A stretch of 64,000 bases of DNA, from NCBI GenBank assembly GCA_002733205.1, contig NVUW01000004.1, positions 62,001 to 126,000 on the forward strand, in the 5' to 3' direction. The stretch's first letter is position 1. Every line of letters begins with the position of its first letter. Shown here one piece after another: positions 25,606 through 35,340 of the stretch. The stretch is from Thalassobium sp. (lineage in GTDB: Bacteria; Pseudomonadota; Gammaproteobacteria; Pseudomonadales; Oceanobacteraceae). The notes under the pieces were generated by a model. It had not been told where the DNA came from and did not search any database. It saw nothing but the letters and a program-made list of their open reading frames with translations. A program made the translations under genes and the position numbers.

Positions 25606-27192
25606 ATGCTGCATCTGGTTTGGTTAAAACGTGATCTTCGCCTGTACGACCATGCCGCGCTGACGGCCGCTATCAACGCCGTACACCAGCAGGGTGGCCG
25701 CCTTGCTTTGCTGTACGTCATCGAACCCGGCGTCTGGAGCCAGCCTGACAGCAGCCTGCGCCAGTGGCAGTTTGTGCGCGAAGCTCTGTTCGATCTGCAG
25801 CAGCAGTTAGCGCAGGATGCAGCGTTATGGTGTTTACCCGGCGATATGCCCGATGTGCTGCAGAGACTGTGGCAACAGCAGCAGGCGAAAGGGCAATCCT
25901 TCTCACTCTACAGCCATGAAGAAACCGGTAACCTGTTCAGTTACCGTCGCGATCTGGCTGTCGGGCAATGGTGCCGGAAACACCAAATAACCTGGCATGA
26001 ATTTGCCCAGTTTGGTGTGCGCCGCGCCAGCCGCAGCCGTCCCCACAGTCGCGATGACTGGGCTGCCCACTGGGCCGCGTTTATGGAACAGACGCAACAC
26101 GCAATGCCGTTGCTCAGCGAGTGTCCGTGGCTGCCCTGCCCGCTGCCGGATGCATTGCCGGTAACAGCACTGCCCACCAACCTCGGTTACGATCAGACCC
26201 CCTGCCCCGGTCGCCAACCCGGTGGGCGCAGTGCTGCACTGGCCCTGCTCAGCAGTTTTCTGCACAGCCGCGGGCGTTTTTACCGTGGCTCATTAGGCTC
26301 ACCGCTGACGGCCGAACACCATGCTTCACGCTTAAGTCCTTATCTGGCCTGGGGCTGCCTGAGTGTGCGTGAAGTGCTGCAGGCGGTGCGCGCCGCCCAA
26401 CAACAGGCACCGGATACACGCTGGCGCAACAGTCTGGCGGCATTCGAATCACGCTTATGGTGGCACTGCCATTTTATTCAGAAGCTTGAGGATGCTCCGC
26501 AACAGGAAAGCCAGCCCTTACACCCGGCCTGGGCCGGAGTGCGGCAGTTTAACGCGGCGTGGTACGCCGCCTGGGCTAACGGCCAGACGGGCTGGCCACT
26601 GGCCGATGCCTGCATGAAGTACTTACAGCACCATGGCTGGCTCAACTTCCGCATGCGCGCGATGCTTATGTCACTGGCCAGCTACCCGCTGTGGCTGCCC
26701 TGGCAACAACCGGCGCTGCATCTGGCGCGCTGGTTTACCGACTATGAACCCGGCATTCATTACCCGCAGGTGCAGATGCAGTCAGGCACCACCGGCATTA
26801 ATCCGCCACGTATGTACAACCCCACCCTGCAGGCACAGAAACAAGACCCGCAGGGCGTCTTTATCCGCCGCTGGCTGCCGCAACTGGCACAGGTGCCGGA
26901 CAGCTGGATTCATCAGCCCTGGGGCATGAGTCAGCGCTTACAGGCGCAGTGCGGCGTGCTCATTGGCCGCGATTACCCGGTGCCGCTGGTCGATTTTGAG
27001 CAGGCCACCCGGCTGGCACGCGAGCATATCCGCCAGTTACGCCAGCAACCGCAATATTTCAGCAATGCCGCCGACATTGGTCATCAACATGGCTCGCGCA
27101 AACGCCGTCAGAGCCGTGCGGTAAAAAGCGGTGATAGCAAAAGCGGCAGCAGCAAAATCAAAGCCAGCCCGGATCAGCTCGACCTGTTCTGA
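25606..27192 (+). CDS. Photolyase/cryptochrome family FAD protein
   Basis: 528 residues with the photolyase opening LHLVWLKRDLRLYDHAAL, the middle SPYLAWGCLSVREVL and a C-terminal FAD region (HGWLNFRMRAMLMSLAS, LARWFTDYEPGIHYPQVQM). The usual NW-N-W stretch is replaced by this DYEPGIHYPQ form, which marks a separate cryptochrome-like branch. I cannot say whether it repairs DNA. The tail is short, basic and Ser/Lys-rich (about residues 500-525), possibly binding nucleic acid. Start ATG 25606 is chosen over the TTG at 25603. It is the last gene of the photolyase operon. Confidence 0.85.
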   Translation: MLHLVWLKRDLRLYDHAALTAAINAVHQQGGRLALLYVIEPGVWSQPDSSLRQWQFVREALFDLQQQLAQDAALWCLPGDMPDVLQRLWQQQQAKGQSFSLYSHEETGNLFSYRRDLAVGQWCRKHQITWHEFAQFGVRRASRSRPHSRDDWAAHWAAFMEQTQHAMPLLSECPWLPCPLPDALPVTALPTNLGYDQTPCPGRQPGGRSAALALLSSFLHSRGRFYRGSLGSPLTAEHHASRLSPYLAWGCLSVREVLQAVRAAQQQAPDTRWRNSLAAFESRLWWHCHFIQKLEDAPQQESQPLHPAWAGVRQFNAAWYAAWANGQTGWPLADACMKYLQHHGWLNFRMRAMLMSLASYPLWLPWQQPALHLARWFTDYEPGIHYPQVQMQSGTTGINPPRMYNPTLQAQKQDPQGVFIRRWLPQLAQVPDSWIHQPWGMSQRLQAQCGVLIGRDYPVPLVDFEQATRLAREHIRQLRQQPQYFSNAADIGHQHGSRKRRQSRAVKSGDSKSGSSKIKASPDQLDLF

Positions 27193-27230
27193 ATCATAGT
27201 TAAAAACTTAATAAGGGATCGTTTTAATAA

Positions 27231-27243
27231 AATAGATTCTATT
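27231..27243. promoter_or_regulatory. Short palindrome upstream of the ZIP transporter gene
   Basis: AATAGATTCTATT is a 6-1-6 palindrome in an AT-rich region 58 bp before the ZIP gene, where a metal- or stress-responsive repressor could bind. It does not fit a full Fur or Zur box, so the regulator is unknown. Confidence 0.35.
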
Positions 27244-27301
27244 ATCAGTACCACTACAATAAAGCCATCAACACAACAGATTCCGGCTCAGTGAGGTTTT
27301 C

Positions 27302-28231
27302 ATGGACATCGGCCAACGCCCCAACCATCAATGGATGGCGATCTTTCGCCAGCATGTCATCGAACACCCGTACATTGCCGCTGCGCTGGCTACGGCCCTG
27401 ACACTGGTCATCGTGTTGCTGGTGCAGAGTCTGATCCATGTACTGACCACCGACAGCAGCCTGTTTACCCGTTATGCCTTGCTGGGCGGCAGTGCCGGTT
27501 TTATCGCCACAGCGTTTGGCGCTTTACCCGCCTTAATGCTGAAAAGAATCCCTCAGGCGGCGGAAGATGCGATGCTCGGCTTTGCCGCCGGTATGATGCT
27601 CGCAGCCTCGGCATTTTCTCTGCTGTTACCCGGTATTGAAGCCGGTACGGAGTTATTGCAAAGCGCCACACAGGGCGGGCTGATCGTGGTGTTCGGTATG
27701 TTTATGGGTGTGGCGCTGATGCTCGGGCTGGATGAATTTACCCCGCATGAACATGACAAAACCGGCCCCTGCGGTCCGGGCCACGAGCGCTGCGGTAAAG
27801 CCTGGTTATTCGTGTTCGCCATTGCCCTGCACAATCTGCCGGAAGGTATGGCGGTGGGGGTCAGCTTTGCCCAGGGCGATTTAACCGTAGGTCTGCCACT
27901 GGCGACGGCCATTGCCCTGCAGGATATTCCCGAAGGTCTGGCAGTTGCGCTCACGCTGCGCGCCGCCGGTTTCAGCCCGTTGTTTGCGGTATTGGTCGCT
28001 GCGGGCAGCGGTTTGCTGGAACCGGTCGGAGCATTATTGGGTGTAAGCCTGGGGGGCGGATTATTACTCGCCTATCCGATCGGACTTGGACTGGCCGCTG
28101 GTGCTATGTTGTTTGTGGTGTCCCATGAAGTGATTCCGGAAACCCACCGCAATGGCCACCAGACCATCGCCACACTGGGGTTAATGGTCGGTTTTGCCTT
28201 AATGATGATTCTGGATACCACGCTCGGTTAA
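27302..28231 (+). CDS. ZIP-family metal transporter
   Basis: 309 residues with about eight membrane helices. The metal-site helices carry HNLPEGMAVG and QDIPEGLAVA, the ZIP signature. A cytoplasmic loop DEFTPHEHDKTGPCGPGHE offers extra His and Cys ligands. ZIP proteins bring zinc, iron or manganese into the cytoplasm; the metal here is not known. Dps follows 49 bp later, so the pair could supply and store iron, or protect against it. Confidence 0.88.
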   Translation: MDIGQRPNHQWMAIFRQHVIEHPYIAAALATALTLVIVLLVQSLIHVLTTDSSLFTRYALLGGSAGFIATAFGALPALMLKRIPQAAEDAMLGFAAGMMLAASAFSLLLPGIEAGTELLQSATQGGLIVVFGMFMGVALMLGLDEFTPHEHDKTGPCGPGHERCGKAWLFVFAIALHNLPEGMAVGVSFAQGDLTVGLPLATAIALQDIPEGLAVALTLRAAGFSPLFAVLVAAGSGLLEPVGALLGVSLGGGLLLAYPIGLGLAAGAMLFVVSHEVIPETHRNGHQTIATLGLMVGFALMMILDTTLG

Positions 28232-28280
28232 GAGCGAGCCCAAAAGACTACTTTTATCAAAGCAACCGCAGGAGCAGCTT

Positions 28281-28757
28281 ATGACGACTGTAAACATTGG
28301 CATCAGTGCCGAACACCGTGAAGCCATCAGCCAAGGACTCGGCCGCTTACTGGCCGATACCTACACGCTGTACTTAACCACCCATAATTTTCACTGGAAC
28401 ATTACCGGGCCGATGTTCAACAGCCTGCACGCGATGTTTATGACCCAGTACACCGAGCTGTGGAACGCCGTCGATCCGATTGCCGAACGCATCCGTTCGC
28501 TTGGTCATGTTGCACCAGGTTCGTATGCGCAGTTTGCTGAGCTGGCTTCATTACCGGATGCACCACAAGTGCCGCCAAAAGCCACCGAGATGATCCGCAT
28601 TCTGGCCGATGGTCATGAAGCCACCGCCCGTACCGCACGAAGTCTGTTTAAACTGGTGGAAGAAGCATCCGACGAACCAACCGCTGATTTATTAACCCAG
28701 CGGCTGGCCATTCACGAGCAGACCGCCTGGATGCTGCGCGCGCTGCTGGAGGAATAA
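28281..28757 (+). CDS. dps: Dps-type ferritin-like DNA-protection protein
   Basis: 158 residues of the Dps family, a dodecamer that oxidises iron at subunit interfaces and shields DNA. The ferroxidase ligands are in THNFHWNITGP and in the helix ending AVDPIAERIRSLG. The N-terminal tail is short and has few lysines, so DNA binding may be weak. AGGAG lies 7 bases before ATG 28281. It follows the photolyase operon and the ZIP gene, consistent with a light and oxidative stress block. Confidence 0.92.
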   Translation: MTTVNIGISAEHREAISQGLGRLLADTYTLYLTTHNFHWNITGPMFNSLHAMFMTQYTELWNAVDPIAERIRSLGHVAPGSYAQFAELASLPDAPQVPPKATEMIRILADGHEATARTARSLFKLVEEASDEPTADLLTQRLAIHEQTAWMLRALLEE

Positions 28758-28784
28758 TCACTCAGGCCCATAAGGCTGGCTGTT

Positions 28785-29018
28785 TTATTGCAGCCAGCCT
28801 TCAATATCCTCACGGTGTGGAATTGAGCCGCTGTGTACCAACTGCTCGTCCACCACCACCGCCGGTGTACGCATCACACCATAACTCATCATGGCTTCCG
28901 GGCTGGTTTCTTTAATTAATTCTATTTCGATCTTTTTTTCTGCGGCAATGGCGCTGATCGACTGCGCGACTTTTTCGCATTTACTGCATCCTGAACCCAA
29001 TACTTTAACGATTTTCAT
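28785..29018 (-). CDS. Small thioredoxin-like redox protein
   Basis: 77 residues of the redox-active disulphide protein 2 family: a thioredoxin fold with the active-site pair in GSGCSKCEK (Cys10 and Cys13 from this start) and cis-Pro in RTPAVVVDE. ATG 29018 has AAGGAG 5 bases upstream; the adjacent ATG at 29021 is too close to it. The gene follows an ArsP/YraQ-type permease on the same strand, a common pairing in which the redox protein may reduce the permease substrate or its cysteines. Confidence 0.8.
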   Translation of the reverse strand: MKIVKVLGSGCSKCEKVAQSISAIAAEKKIEIELIKETSPEAMMSYGVMRTPAVVVDEQLVHSGSIPHREDIEGWLQ

Positions 29019-29050
29019 CATGACTCCTTACCGTCATAAAAACGGCTGTT

Positions 29051-30040
29051 TTACAGATACGGAGTGAGTGCATTCAACACCCAACCCACCAGCGTAAATG
29101 CCACCAACAGCATGAAAAAAATCAGCGCCAGAAGACGGATTTTCATGACCTGTTTCAGCAGGATAAATTCGGGAAAACTGGCGGCAACCGTGCTCATACA
29201 AAACGCCAGCGTAGTACCCACCGGCAGGCCTTTGGTAATCAGGCTCTCCATCACCGGAATCACCCCGGTGGCATTGGAATACAGCGGAATACCCGCCAGT
29301 ACCGCAGCCGGTACAGACCACCACTCGCCCTGCCCCAGTGTGTCAGACACCCACTGATCCGGCACAAAACCGTGCAGCCCGGCGCCCAGACCGACACCTA
29401 AGATGACCCACTTCCACACGCGGGAAAAAATATCGGTCATTTCTTCTTTGGCAAATTCATGACGTTCTTTCAGGGTCATACTGCCGGTGCTTGCGGTTCC
29501 GGTATGACCGGCCTGTTGCGCCTGACTGTAAGCACGGGCGGCAAAAGGCTGCAGCCAGCGTTCGGCTTTTAACAGATGCAATACCAGACCACCGGCGATG
29601 CCGACAGCCATGCCGGTAACGATATACAGCAGCGTGAATTTCCAGCCGAGCAGGCTCATCAGCAACAGTACGGCCACTTCATTAATCAGCGGTGACGTCA
29701 GCAGAAAGGCCATGGTAATACCCACCGGAATACCGGCAGAAGTAAAGCCGAGAAAAACAGGAATGCTGGAGCAGGAGCAGAACGGCGTAATGGCACCAAA
29801 GGCCGAGCCCAGCAATAAGCCCAGCCCGGTATGTTTGCGCGCCAGATAATCGCGCACCCGCTCAACATTCAGCGAGGCTCTGAGCAGGGCGATGATATAA
29901 ATCATCAGCAGTAACAGGGCAAAGATTTTACTGACGTCTTCAACAAAGAAATGCAGCGCATCGCCCCACTTACTCTGGGCGGACAAGCCTGCTAAATCGA
30001 ATACCAACCAGTCGGCCAGGCGGGTGAAGATTTCCAACAT
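29051..30040 (-). CDS. ArsP/YraQ-type permease (DUF318)
   Basis: 329 residues with about eight hydrophobic helices and the hallmark cysteine motif TPFCSCSSIPVF near residue 85, repeated in weaker form in the second half (IPLYSNATGVIPVM). The family includes ArsP, which exports trivalent organoarsenicals, and YraQ proteins of unknown substrate. The N-terminal part is longer than minimal ArsP. A thioredoxin-like gene follows 33 bp after its stop. No ars regulator is nearby, so the substrate is left open. Confidence 0.8.
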   Translation of the reverse strand: MLEIFTRLADWLVFDLAGLSAQSKWGDALHFFVEDVSKIFALLLLMIYIIALLRASLNVERVRDYLARKHTGLGLLLGSAFGAITPFCSCSSIPVFLGFTSAGIPVGITMAFLLTSPLINEVAVLLLMSLLGWKFTLLYIVTGMAVGIAGGLVLHLLKAERWLQPFAARAYSQAQQAGHTGTASTGSMTLKERHEFAKEEMTDIFSRVWKWVILGVGLGAGLHGFVPDQWVSDTLGQGEWWSVPAAVLAGIPLYSNATGVIPVMESLITKGLPVGTTLAFCMSTVAASFPEFILLKQVMKIRLLALIFFMLLVAFTLVGWVLNALTPYL

Positions 30041-30198
30041 ATCAGTCTCCGCTTATCGTCAGCTGAGCTGTGCCCGACAGAGCACCACACCAGTAACGCT
30101 GGCCGCAGTGTAGCGGAAAAGCGCTGCCGACCACTTGATCTGCGGCATCAGGATCAGACAGCAGCGCGAAACAGGCTGACTATGTATGCCCCGGGGCC

Positions 30199-31149
30199 TT
30201 AGTCTTCCGGCGATTGCTGTTTTTGCCGGGTCTTTTCCATGGCTTCACACAGCTGACGGGTACCCAGCAAAAAACGCGGCGTCGGCCGGTGCAATAAATC
30301 CGGATGAATATGATAAAGACTATTGGTTTTAACCGCCGTCAGGTGCTGGTACTGCCCCCAGGCATCTAACCAGTCGGGGCGGCTTTCGCCCATGCCACTA
30401 GCCACAATCACATCCGGGTTCATTTCCAGCACCGACTCGATACTGACCTGCGGCGCTTTAATTTCCAGATCGGCGTACACGTTACGGCCACCGCAGAGTT
30501 CAATGGCACGGGAAATAAAGGTATCGCCATTCTGGGTTAATAACGGCTGATGCCAGACCTGGTAAAAAACCGTTAATGGTTTTTTATCAGAATATTCCGC
30601 CCGTAACTGCGCCACCTGACGGCGGAAATCGGCCGCTACCTTTTCGCCTTCTGCTTTATGGCCAGACGCCGTGGCAAAGTTTTCCAGATTACGGCCAATA
30701 GTTTCGTAGGTGTTCGGATCGCTGACAAAAATTTCATAACCAAGTTGTTTCAGGCGCGACAAATCACGGGTCGGGTTACCTTCCGGCCAGGCGATAATTA
30801 AATCAGGTTTCAGGGCCACAATGGCTTCAATATTCAAAGCCGAATAACCGCCAACCCGGGGAATACTTTTTGCGGCTTCCGGATAATCGGAATACTGCAC
30901 GGCACCAACAATGGCATCGCCACCGCCCACCGCAAACAACAGCTCGGTGCTGTGCGGAATCAGGCTGACAATACGCTGTGCCGGTTGTGAAAAATGATGC
31001 ACCGTACCGGCATCATCGGTCAGGCTGAATCCCTTGCTGTCTGTATCGGACAGGCTTTCCGGACTTTTTTCTGCCGCAGCAAACAGCACAGAGCTGCAGA
31101 AAGACAGCACGATCAATGCAGCTGGTATCCGTAATGCATTTAATATCAT
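30199..31149 (-). CDS. btuF: Corrinoid ABC transporter substrate-binding protein
   Basis: 316 residues with a signal peptide (hydrophobic residues 8-24) and the helical-backbone metal receptor fold: RIVSLIPHSTELLFAVGGG, then PRVGGYSALNIEAIVALKPDLIIAW, and PDVIVASGMGESRPDW. BtuF hands B12 or cobinamide to BtuCD; neither btuC nor btuD is in the window. Its ATG overlaps the stop of cobD by 4 bp, and cbiB lies upstream in the same operon, which supports a corrinoid rather than haem or siderophore ligand. Confidence 0.87.
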   Translation of the reverse strand: MILNALRIPAALIVLSFCSSVLFAAAEKSPESLSDTDSKGFSLTDDAGTVHHFSQPAQRIVSLIPHSTELLFAVGGGDAIVGAVQYSDYPEAAKSIPRVGGYSALNIEAIVALKPDLIIAWPEGNPTRDLSRLKQLGYEIFVSDPNTYETIGRNLENFATASGHKAEGEKVAADFRRQVAQLRAEYSDKKPLTVFYQVWHQPLLTQNGDTFISRAIELCGGRNVYADLEIKAPQVSIESVLEMNPDVIVASGMGESRPDWLDAWGQYQHLTAVKTNSLYHIHPDLLHRPTPRFLLGTRQLCEAMEKTRQKQQSPED

Positions 31150-32201
31150 AAAAGGAATTCTCTCAGTTCATTCAGCGCTTGCTGTAGCTGCTGTTGTTTA
31201 CAGGCATCGTCGCCCACCAATCCCAGGCGGATTAACTGCTGCTGTTTAAAGCAACGGCTCCATATATAGCGTTCGGCTAAAAAAGTCTGCACTCGTTCGG
31301 CATTGGGAAATTTCAGGGTAAAAAATAAATTACTTTTCCCGGCCAGAAAAAAACCATTCAGCCACTGCGCCATTAATGCATGATTGTCTTTCAGACGTGA
31401 CCGCTGCTGGGCAATCCATGACTCATCACTCAGCGCCTGCTGTGTCAGCCACAGACTGTGCCCGGCCACCGGCCAGGGGCCGAGTCTGTTCGCCAGATTC
31501 TGCAGCACATCGGCCGTGGCAAATACCACACCAATACGCAGCCCCGCCAGACCAAAGAATTTTCCCAGCGAGCGTAATACCAGCACATTATCTGCCAGTG
31601 TCTGAGTTAACAGGCTGTCGTCTGGCGTACAATCCATAAAGGCTTCGTCACACAACAACCACCCCTGGCGTTGGTGTTGCTGTAACTGTTCAGCCCAGCG
31701 GCGTAATTCAGCCGCACTGAAACGTTCACCACCGGGGTTCCCCGGATTAACCAGCACCAGCATATCGGGTAATTCGCAGTCGTTATCGGTAGCCACATTA
31801 AATGCCTGACGAATATCGTCTGCGGTTTTTTCATACACAGAATGCCCGGCTTTTTTCCAGCACGATGCATGTTCGCCATAGGTACCGGCCAGAATCCACA
31901 CATTGCCACGACTGAAACAGCCGGGTAATTCCGCAATGGCGCGCTGGCTGCCGGGAACCAGCAAACCGTCATGACCATAATAGGTGCGGACGGCACGGTT
32001 TAAGTCAGGCTGAATGCCGGGCAACTCATGAATAAAAGACACTGGGCAGGATAGCTCCTTCCCCTGTTCAGACCACCAGCAGTAAGGGCTGACCGCACTG
32101 GATAAATCCAGCCACTGCTGTGGCTCACCGCCAAATTGTTTGATCGCGCGCTGCAGATCGGCACCATGAATAACGGTTTCGGCTACGTCAATTAATTGCA
32201 T
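31146..32201 (-). CDS. cobD: Threonine-phosphate decarboxylase
   Basis: 351 residues, a fold type I PLP enzyme. NPGNPGGERFS binds the cofactor region and LRSLGKFFGLAGLRIG holds the Schiff-base lysine. It turns L-threonine phosphate into (R)-1-amino-2-propanol phosphate, the linker that CbiB attaches to cobyric acid. The gene starts 1 bp after the cbiB stop and overlaps btuF, so it lies in the cbiB-cobD-btuF operon. In Pseudomonas nomenclature it is called cobC. Confidence 0.9.
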   Translation of the reverse strand: MQLIDVAETVIHGADLQRAIKQFGGEPQQWLDLSSAVSPYCWWSEQGKELSCPVSFIHELPGIQPDLNRAVRTYYGHDGLLVPGSQRAIAELPGCFSRGNVWILAGTYGEHASCWKKAGHSVYEKTADDIRQAFNVATDNDCELPDMLVLVNPGNPGGERFSAAELRRWAEQLQQHQRQGWLLCDEAFMDCTPDDSLLTQTLADNVLVLRSLGKFFGLAGLRIGVVFATADVLQNLANRLGPWPVAGHSLWLTQQALSDESWIAQQRSRLKDNHALMAQWLNGFFLAGKSNLFFTLKFPNAERVQTFLAERYIWSRCFKQQQLIRLGLVGDDACKQQQLQQALNELREFLL

Positions 32202-32202
32202 A

Positions 32203-33231
32203 TCAGCCGCCGAAAACCAGCTGAATAATGGCGTTCAGCAGCAGAGTGACAAACAGCCAGAACAGGAAAAACAGAGACAGACTGCGCTTAACCAGTTTCA
32301 CCGCCGGTGCAATATGCTGTGGCGTTGCAGCGATACCACAACCCATCGGCGGCTTATTCTTCCACTCGCCGTGATAACAGGCTCGTTCGCTTAAGCGGAT
32401 ATTTAATGCACCGGCACCGGCGGTCATTACCGCACCGCCATTCGGGCTGGCACAGTGTTTTGCCTGTGTACGCCAGCAGCGCCAGGCATCTTTTCTGTTC
32501 GGCCCGGCGAGAATAAAACACAAGGCGGTAATACGGGCTGGCCAGTAAGCCAGTACATCATCCAGCCGTGCAGCCGCACGGCCAAAATAATTAAAGCGCG
32601 GATTACGGTAGCCCCACATCGCATCCAGCGTATTCACCCAACGATGCAGCAGAACCGGTAATGCACCACCCAGCGCAAACCAGAATAATGAGGCGAATAA
32701 GGCATCGGATGAATTTTCCAGCAGGCTTTCAATATCGGCCTGAGCAATTTCGTCGGCCGATAACTGCACGGTATCACGACTGACAATCCAGCCCAGTTTT
32801 TCCCGGGCAGAGGCAATATTGTTCTGTTCCAGCGCACTGGCCACGGCCAATACGTGTTGCTGCAGACTTTGCCAGCCGATACAGCTGTACAACACCAGCA
32901 CCTGTACGATTACCCACAGCAGCAAGGATTGCTGCGCCAGCCAGATAAATAATACTGCCAGCGGCAGCAATGGCGACAAAACAACAATGAGTGCCAGCAG
33001 TCCACGTAAAGCGGTGACAGGTTCAGCCATTTTTTCAGGAATATTAAAACGCCGCTCCAGCCAGGCCGCCCAACGGCCGAATGCCACCAGCGGATGAAAA
33101 CGCGACGGTTCGCCGAAAAGACGATCACACGCCAATGCCAGCAGCATAAGCCCGCCCATAAAGAACAACAGCAACAACGGGGGAAGATGGCTAACGCCGG
33201 CGGGAAAAAATCCACTGAACAGGGGAATCAT
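32203..33231 (-). CDS. cbiB: Adenosylcobinamide-phosphate synthase
   Basis: 342 residues, an inner-membrane protein with several helices and the motifs [39 protein letters not shown] and [18 protein letters not shown]. It joins aminopropanol phosphate, made by the next gene, to cobyric acid. The frame extends upstream to 33402, but ATG 33231 is chosen because the extra residues are not family-like and would overlap cobQ. The divergent cobQ start lies 42 bp away, so the two share a promoter region. Confidence 0.92.
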   Translation of the reverse strand: MIPLFSGFFPAGVSHLPPLLLLFFMGGLMLLALACDRLFGEPSRFHPLVAFGRWAAWLERRFNIPEKMAEPVTALRGLLALIVVLSPLLPLAVLFIWLAQQSLLLWVIVQVLVLYSCIGWQSLQQHVLAVASALEQNNIASAREKLGWIVSRDTVQLSADEIAQADIESLLENSSDALFASLFWFALGGALPVLLHRWVNTLDAMWGYRNPRFNYFGRAAARLDDVLAYWPARITALCFILAGPNRKDAWRCWRTQAKHCASPNGGAVMTAGAGALNIRLSERACYHGEWKNKPPMGCGIAATPQHIAPAVKLVKRSLSLFFLFWLFVTLLLNAIIQLVFGG

Positions 33232-33273
33232 GTCATACAATGGCCGGTAAATTTCAGACGCCAAGTGTACCAG

Positions 33274-34773
33274 ATGTCCGACTTCTCCGCTGTTATGCCA
33301 ATGCTGCCCACACACCAAACGCTGATGGTGCAGGGCACCACGTCCGATGCCGGCAAGAGCACACTGGTCTGCGCACTGGGGCGCATTCTGGCCGACGCCC
33401 ATATCCGCACCGCACCGTTTAAACCGCAGAATATGGCACTCAACAGCGCAGTAACGGCCGATGGTGGAGAAATTGGCCGCGCGCAGGCATTACAGGCACA
33501 GGCCTGTCGTCTGGCCCCCACCACCGATATGAACCCGGTATTACTTAAGCCCAACAGTGACACCGGCGCTCAGGTAATTATTCAGGGCAAGGCGGTCGGT
33601 AATCTGCCGGCGCAGGATTATCACGCCTATAAAAAAACCGCCATGAATGCGGTACTGGATTCTTATCAGCGCCTGCAGCAAAGCTATCCCTGGGTGTTGG
33701 TCGAAGGTGCTGGCAGTCCGGCAGAAATTAATCTGCGCGCCAATGATATTGCCAATATGGGCTTTGCTGAAGCCGTCGATTGCCCGGTGATTCTGATTGC
33801 CGATATTGATCGCGGCGGTGTCTTTGCGCATTTACTGGGAACGTTAGCCTGCCTCAGTGACAGTGAGCGCGCACGGGTGGTTGGCTTTATCATTAACCGT
33901 TTCCGCGGCGATATTGCCCTGCTGCAGGATGGCCTCGACTGGCTGGAAGAAAAAACCGGAAAACCGGTGCTTGGGGTTCTGCCTTACCTGCACGGTTTAT
34001 ATCTGGACGCCGAAGATGCCGTCAGCCAGCAGCAGGTTGAGCAGGATAAAGACAAGGTCATTAATGTGGTGGTGCCGGTGTATCCACGCACCAGTAACCA
34101 CACCGACTTTGACGCATTGCGCGTACATCCGCAGGTCAATTTAATTCTGGTCGGCCCGGAACAAACACCACCGCCAGCCGATTTTGTGATTCTGCCCGGC
34201 TCTAAAAATACCCGCGCCGATCTTAACTGGCTGCAAACACAACCCGGCAACTGGCCGCAGTATCTGCAGCGACATCTGCGTTATGGCGGAAAACTGCTGG
34301 GAATCTGTGGTGGCCTGCAAATGCTGGGAGAAAGCATCAGCGATCCGCATGGCCTTGAAGGACCAGCCGGCAGTAGCGTGGGTTTGGGGTATCTGCCATT
34401 AATCAGCGAATTAAAAGCCGATAAAACGTTACGCCTCGCCAGTGGCGAACTACGCTTGCCGGATCAGCCGGTTGTGGTGGCTCAGGGTTATGAAATTCAT
34501 GCCGGAATTTCACTCAGCAACGACGATGTTCAGGATATCGGCTGCGGCTGGCTCAGTAACGATGGTCAGATAATGGCCACTTACTGGCATGGTATTTTTG
34601 ATACGCCGCAAGCCCTGCAGCAGATTTTGCACTGGGCGGGATTGTCTGACAGTAAGACCGTTGACTTTAACAGCATCCGTGAACAGCAACTCGATCGTCT
34701 GGCCCTCAGCGTAAAACAGAATATTAACTGGCAAAAACTCAATAGCGCCTTGCAGCAATTTCGGCCGCGGTAA
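33274..34773 (+). CDS. cobQ: Cobyric acid synthase
   Basis: 499 residues. An N-terminal ATP-binding domain opens with [20 protein letters not shown] and is followed by a class I glutamine amidotransferase domain with the catalytic Cys in [10 protein letters not shown] and His in TYWHGIFD. It amidates four side chains of adenosylcobyrinic acid a,c-diamide. ATG 33274 is preferred over 33295; the open frame upstream to 33094 is antisense to cbiB. It is divergent from the cbiB operon. Confidence 0.95.
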   Translation: MSDFSAVMPMLPTHQTLMVQGTTSDAGKSTLVCALGRILADAHIRTAPFKPQNMALNSAVTADGGEIGRAQALQAQACRLAPTTDMNPVLLKPNSDTGAQVIIQGKAVGNLPAQDYHAYKKTAMNAVLDSYQRLQQSYPWVLVEGAGSPAEINLRANDIANMGFAEAVDCPVILIADIDRGGVFAHLLGTLACLSDSERARVVGFIINRFRGDIALLQDGLDWLEEKTGKPVLGVLPYLHGLYLDAEDAVSQQQVEQDKDKVINVVVPVYPRTSNHTDFDALRVHPQVNLILVGPEQTPPPADFVILPGSKNTRADLNWLQTQPGNWPQYLQRHLRYGGKLLGICGGLQMLGESISDPHGLEGPAGSSVGLGYLPLISELKADKTLRLASGELRLPDQPVVVAQGYEIHAGISLSNDDVQDIGCGWLSNDGQIMATYWHGIFDTPQALQQILHWAGLSDSKTVDFNSIREQQLDRLALSVKQNINWQKLNSALQQFRPR

Positions 34774-34884
34774 CACAGTGTCACAACATTACGACGAAAG
34801 CCCTTTTGCAATTTGCGACAAAAATCCGTACCCTGCGCCGCCTTTTCTCTCTCCATAACAGCGCTATCAACAAGGTACAGAATC

Positions 34885-35283
34885 ATGGGCGATGCCGATA
34901 AGGTTTTTCAAAGCTATGGCCGCAGCTGTAACAACCCTGTTTTTTACGAAGATTTCTACAACGCATTCATGAACAAATCTGCCGATATCCGGGCCATGTT
35001 CGTTAACACCAATATGGACTCGCAACGCGGTTTGTTACGCGGTGGCATTATGTGGCTGGTAATGCACGCCCGTGGCATGTCAGACAGTAAAATCCGCGCG
35101 CTGGGTGAAAGCCACAGCCGCAAGAATATGAACATCAATCCGGCGCATTACAGCCTGTGGATGGATGCACTGATGGAAACGCTGAGCAAACACGACCCGT
35201 TGTTTGATGCCGAGCTGGAACGCATCTGGCGCGTTACGCTGCGTCCGGCGATTGAAATGATTCAGAGCATGTACGACCAGTAA
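34885..35283 (+). CDS. Single-domain globin
   Basis: 132 residues of a bacterial single-domain globin. The proximal haem ligand is His77 in LGESHSRKNMNI, and the aromatic-rich CD region and final helix (WRVTLRPAIEMIQSMY) are intact. There is no reductase domain, so it binds O2, NO or another gas and may act as a sensor partner or in detoxification. The start ATG follows AAGG at 34872-34875. It lies between cobQ and a convergent TetR gene, with no obvious operon partner. Confidence 0.82.
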   Translation: MGDADKVFQSYGRSCNNPVFYEDFYNAFMNKSADIRAMFVNTNMDSQRGLLRGGIMWLVMHARGMSDSKIRALGESHSRKNMNINPAHYSLWMDALMETLSKHDPLFDAELERIWRVTLRPAIEMIQSMYDQ

Positions 35284-35340
35284 GTGCTGCCTGCAGGACC
35301 ACGATGGTGCACTCGATAGAACGTGCTCAATGCGTCAGGC

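Noticed and set aside
30041-30198. Cobalamin riboswitch near btuF, cbiB, cobQ, cobU or cobO
   Set aside because: No B12 box (GCTGCCCCCGCAAC-like) is present in these leaders; the only one is before btuB.
33094-33273. Longer N-terminus for cobQ
   Set aside because: The added residues are antisense to cbiB and precede the conserved [12 protein letters not shown] start; the family begins near 33274.
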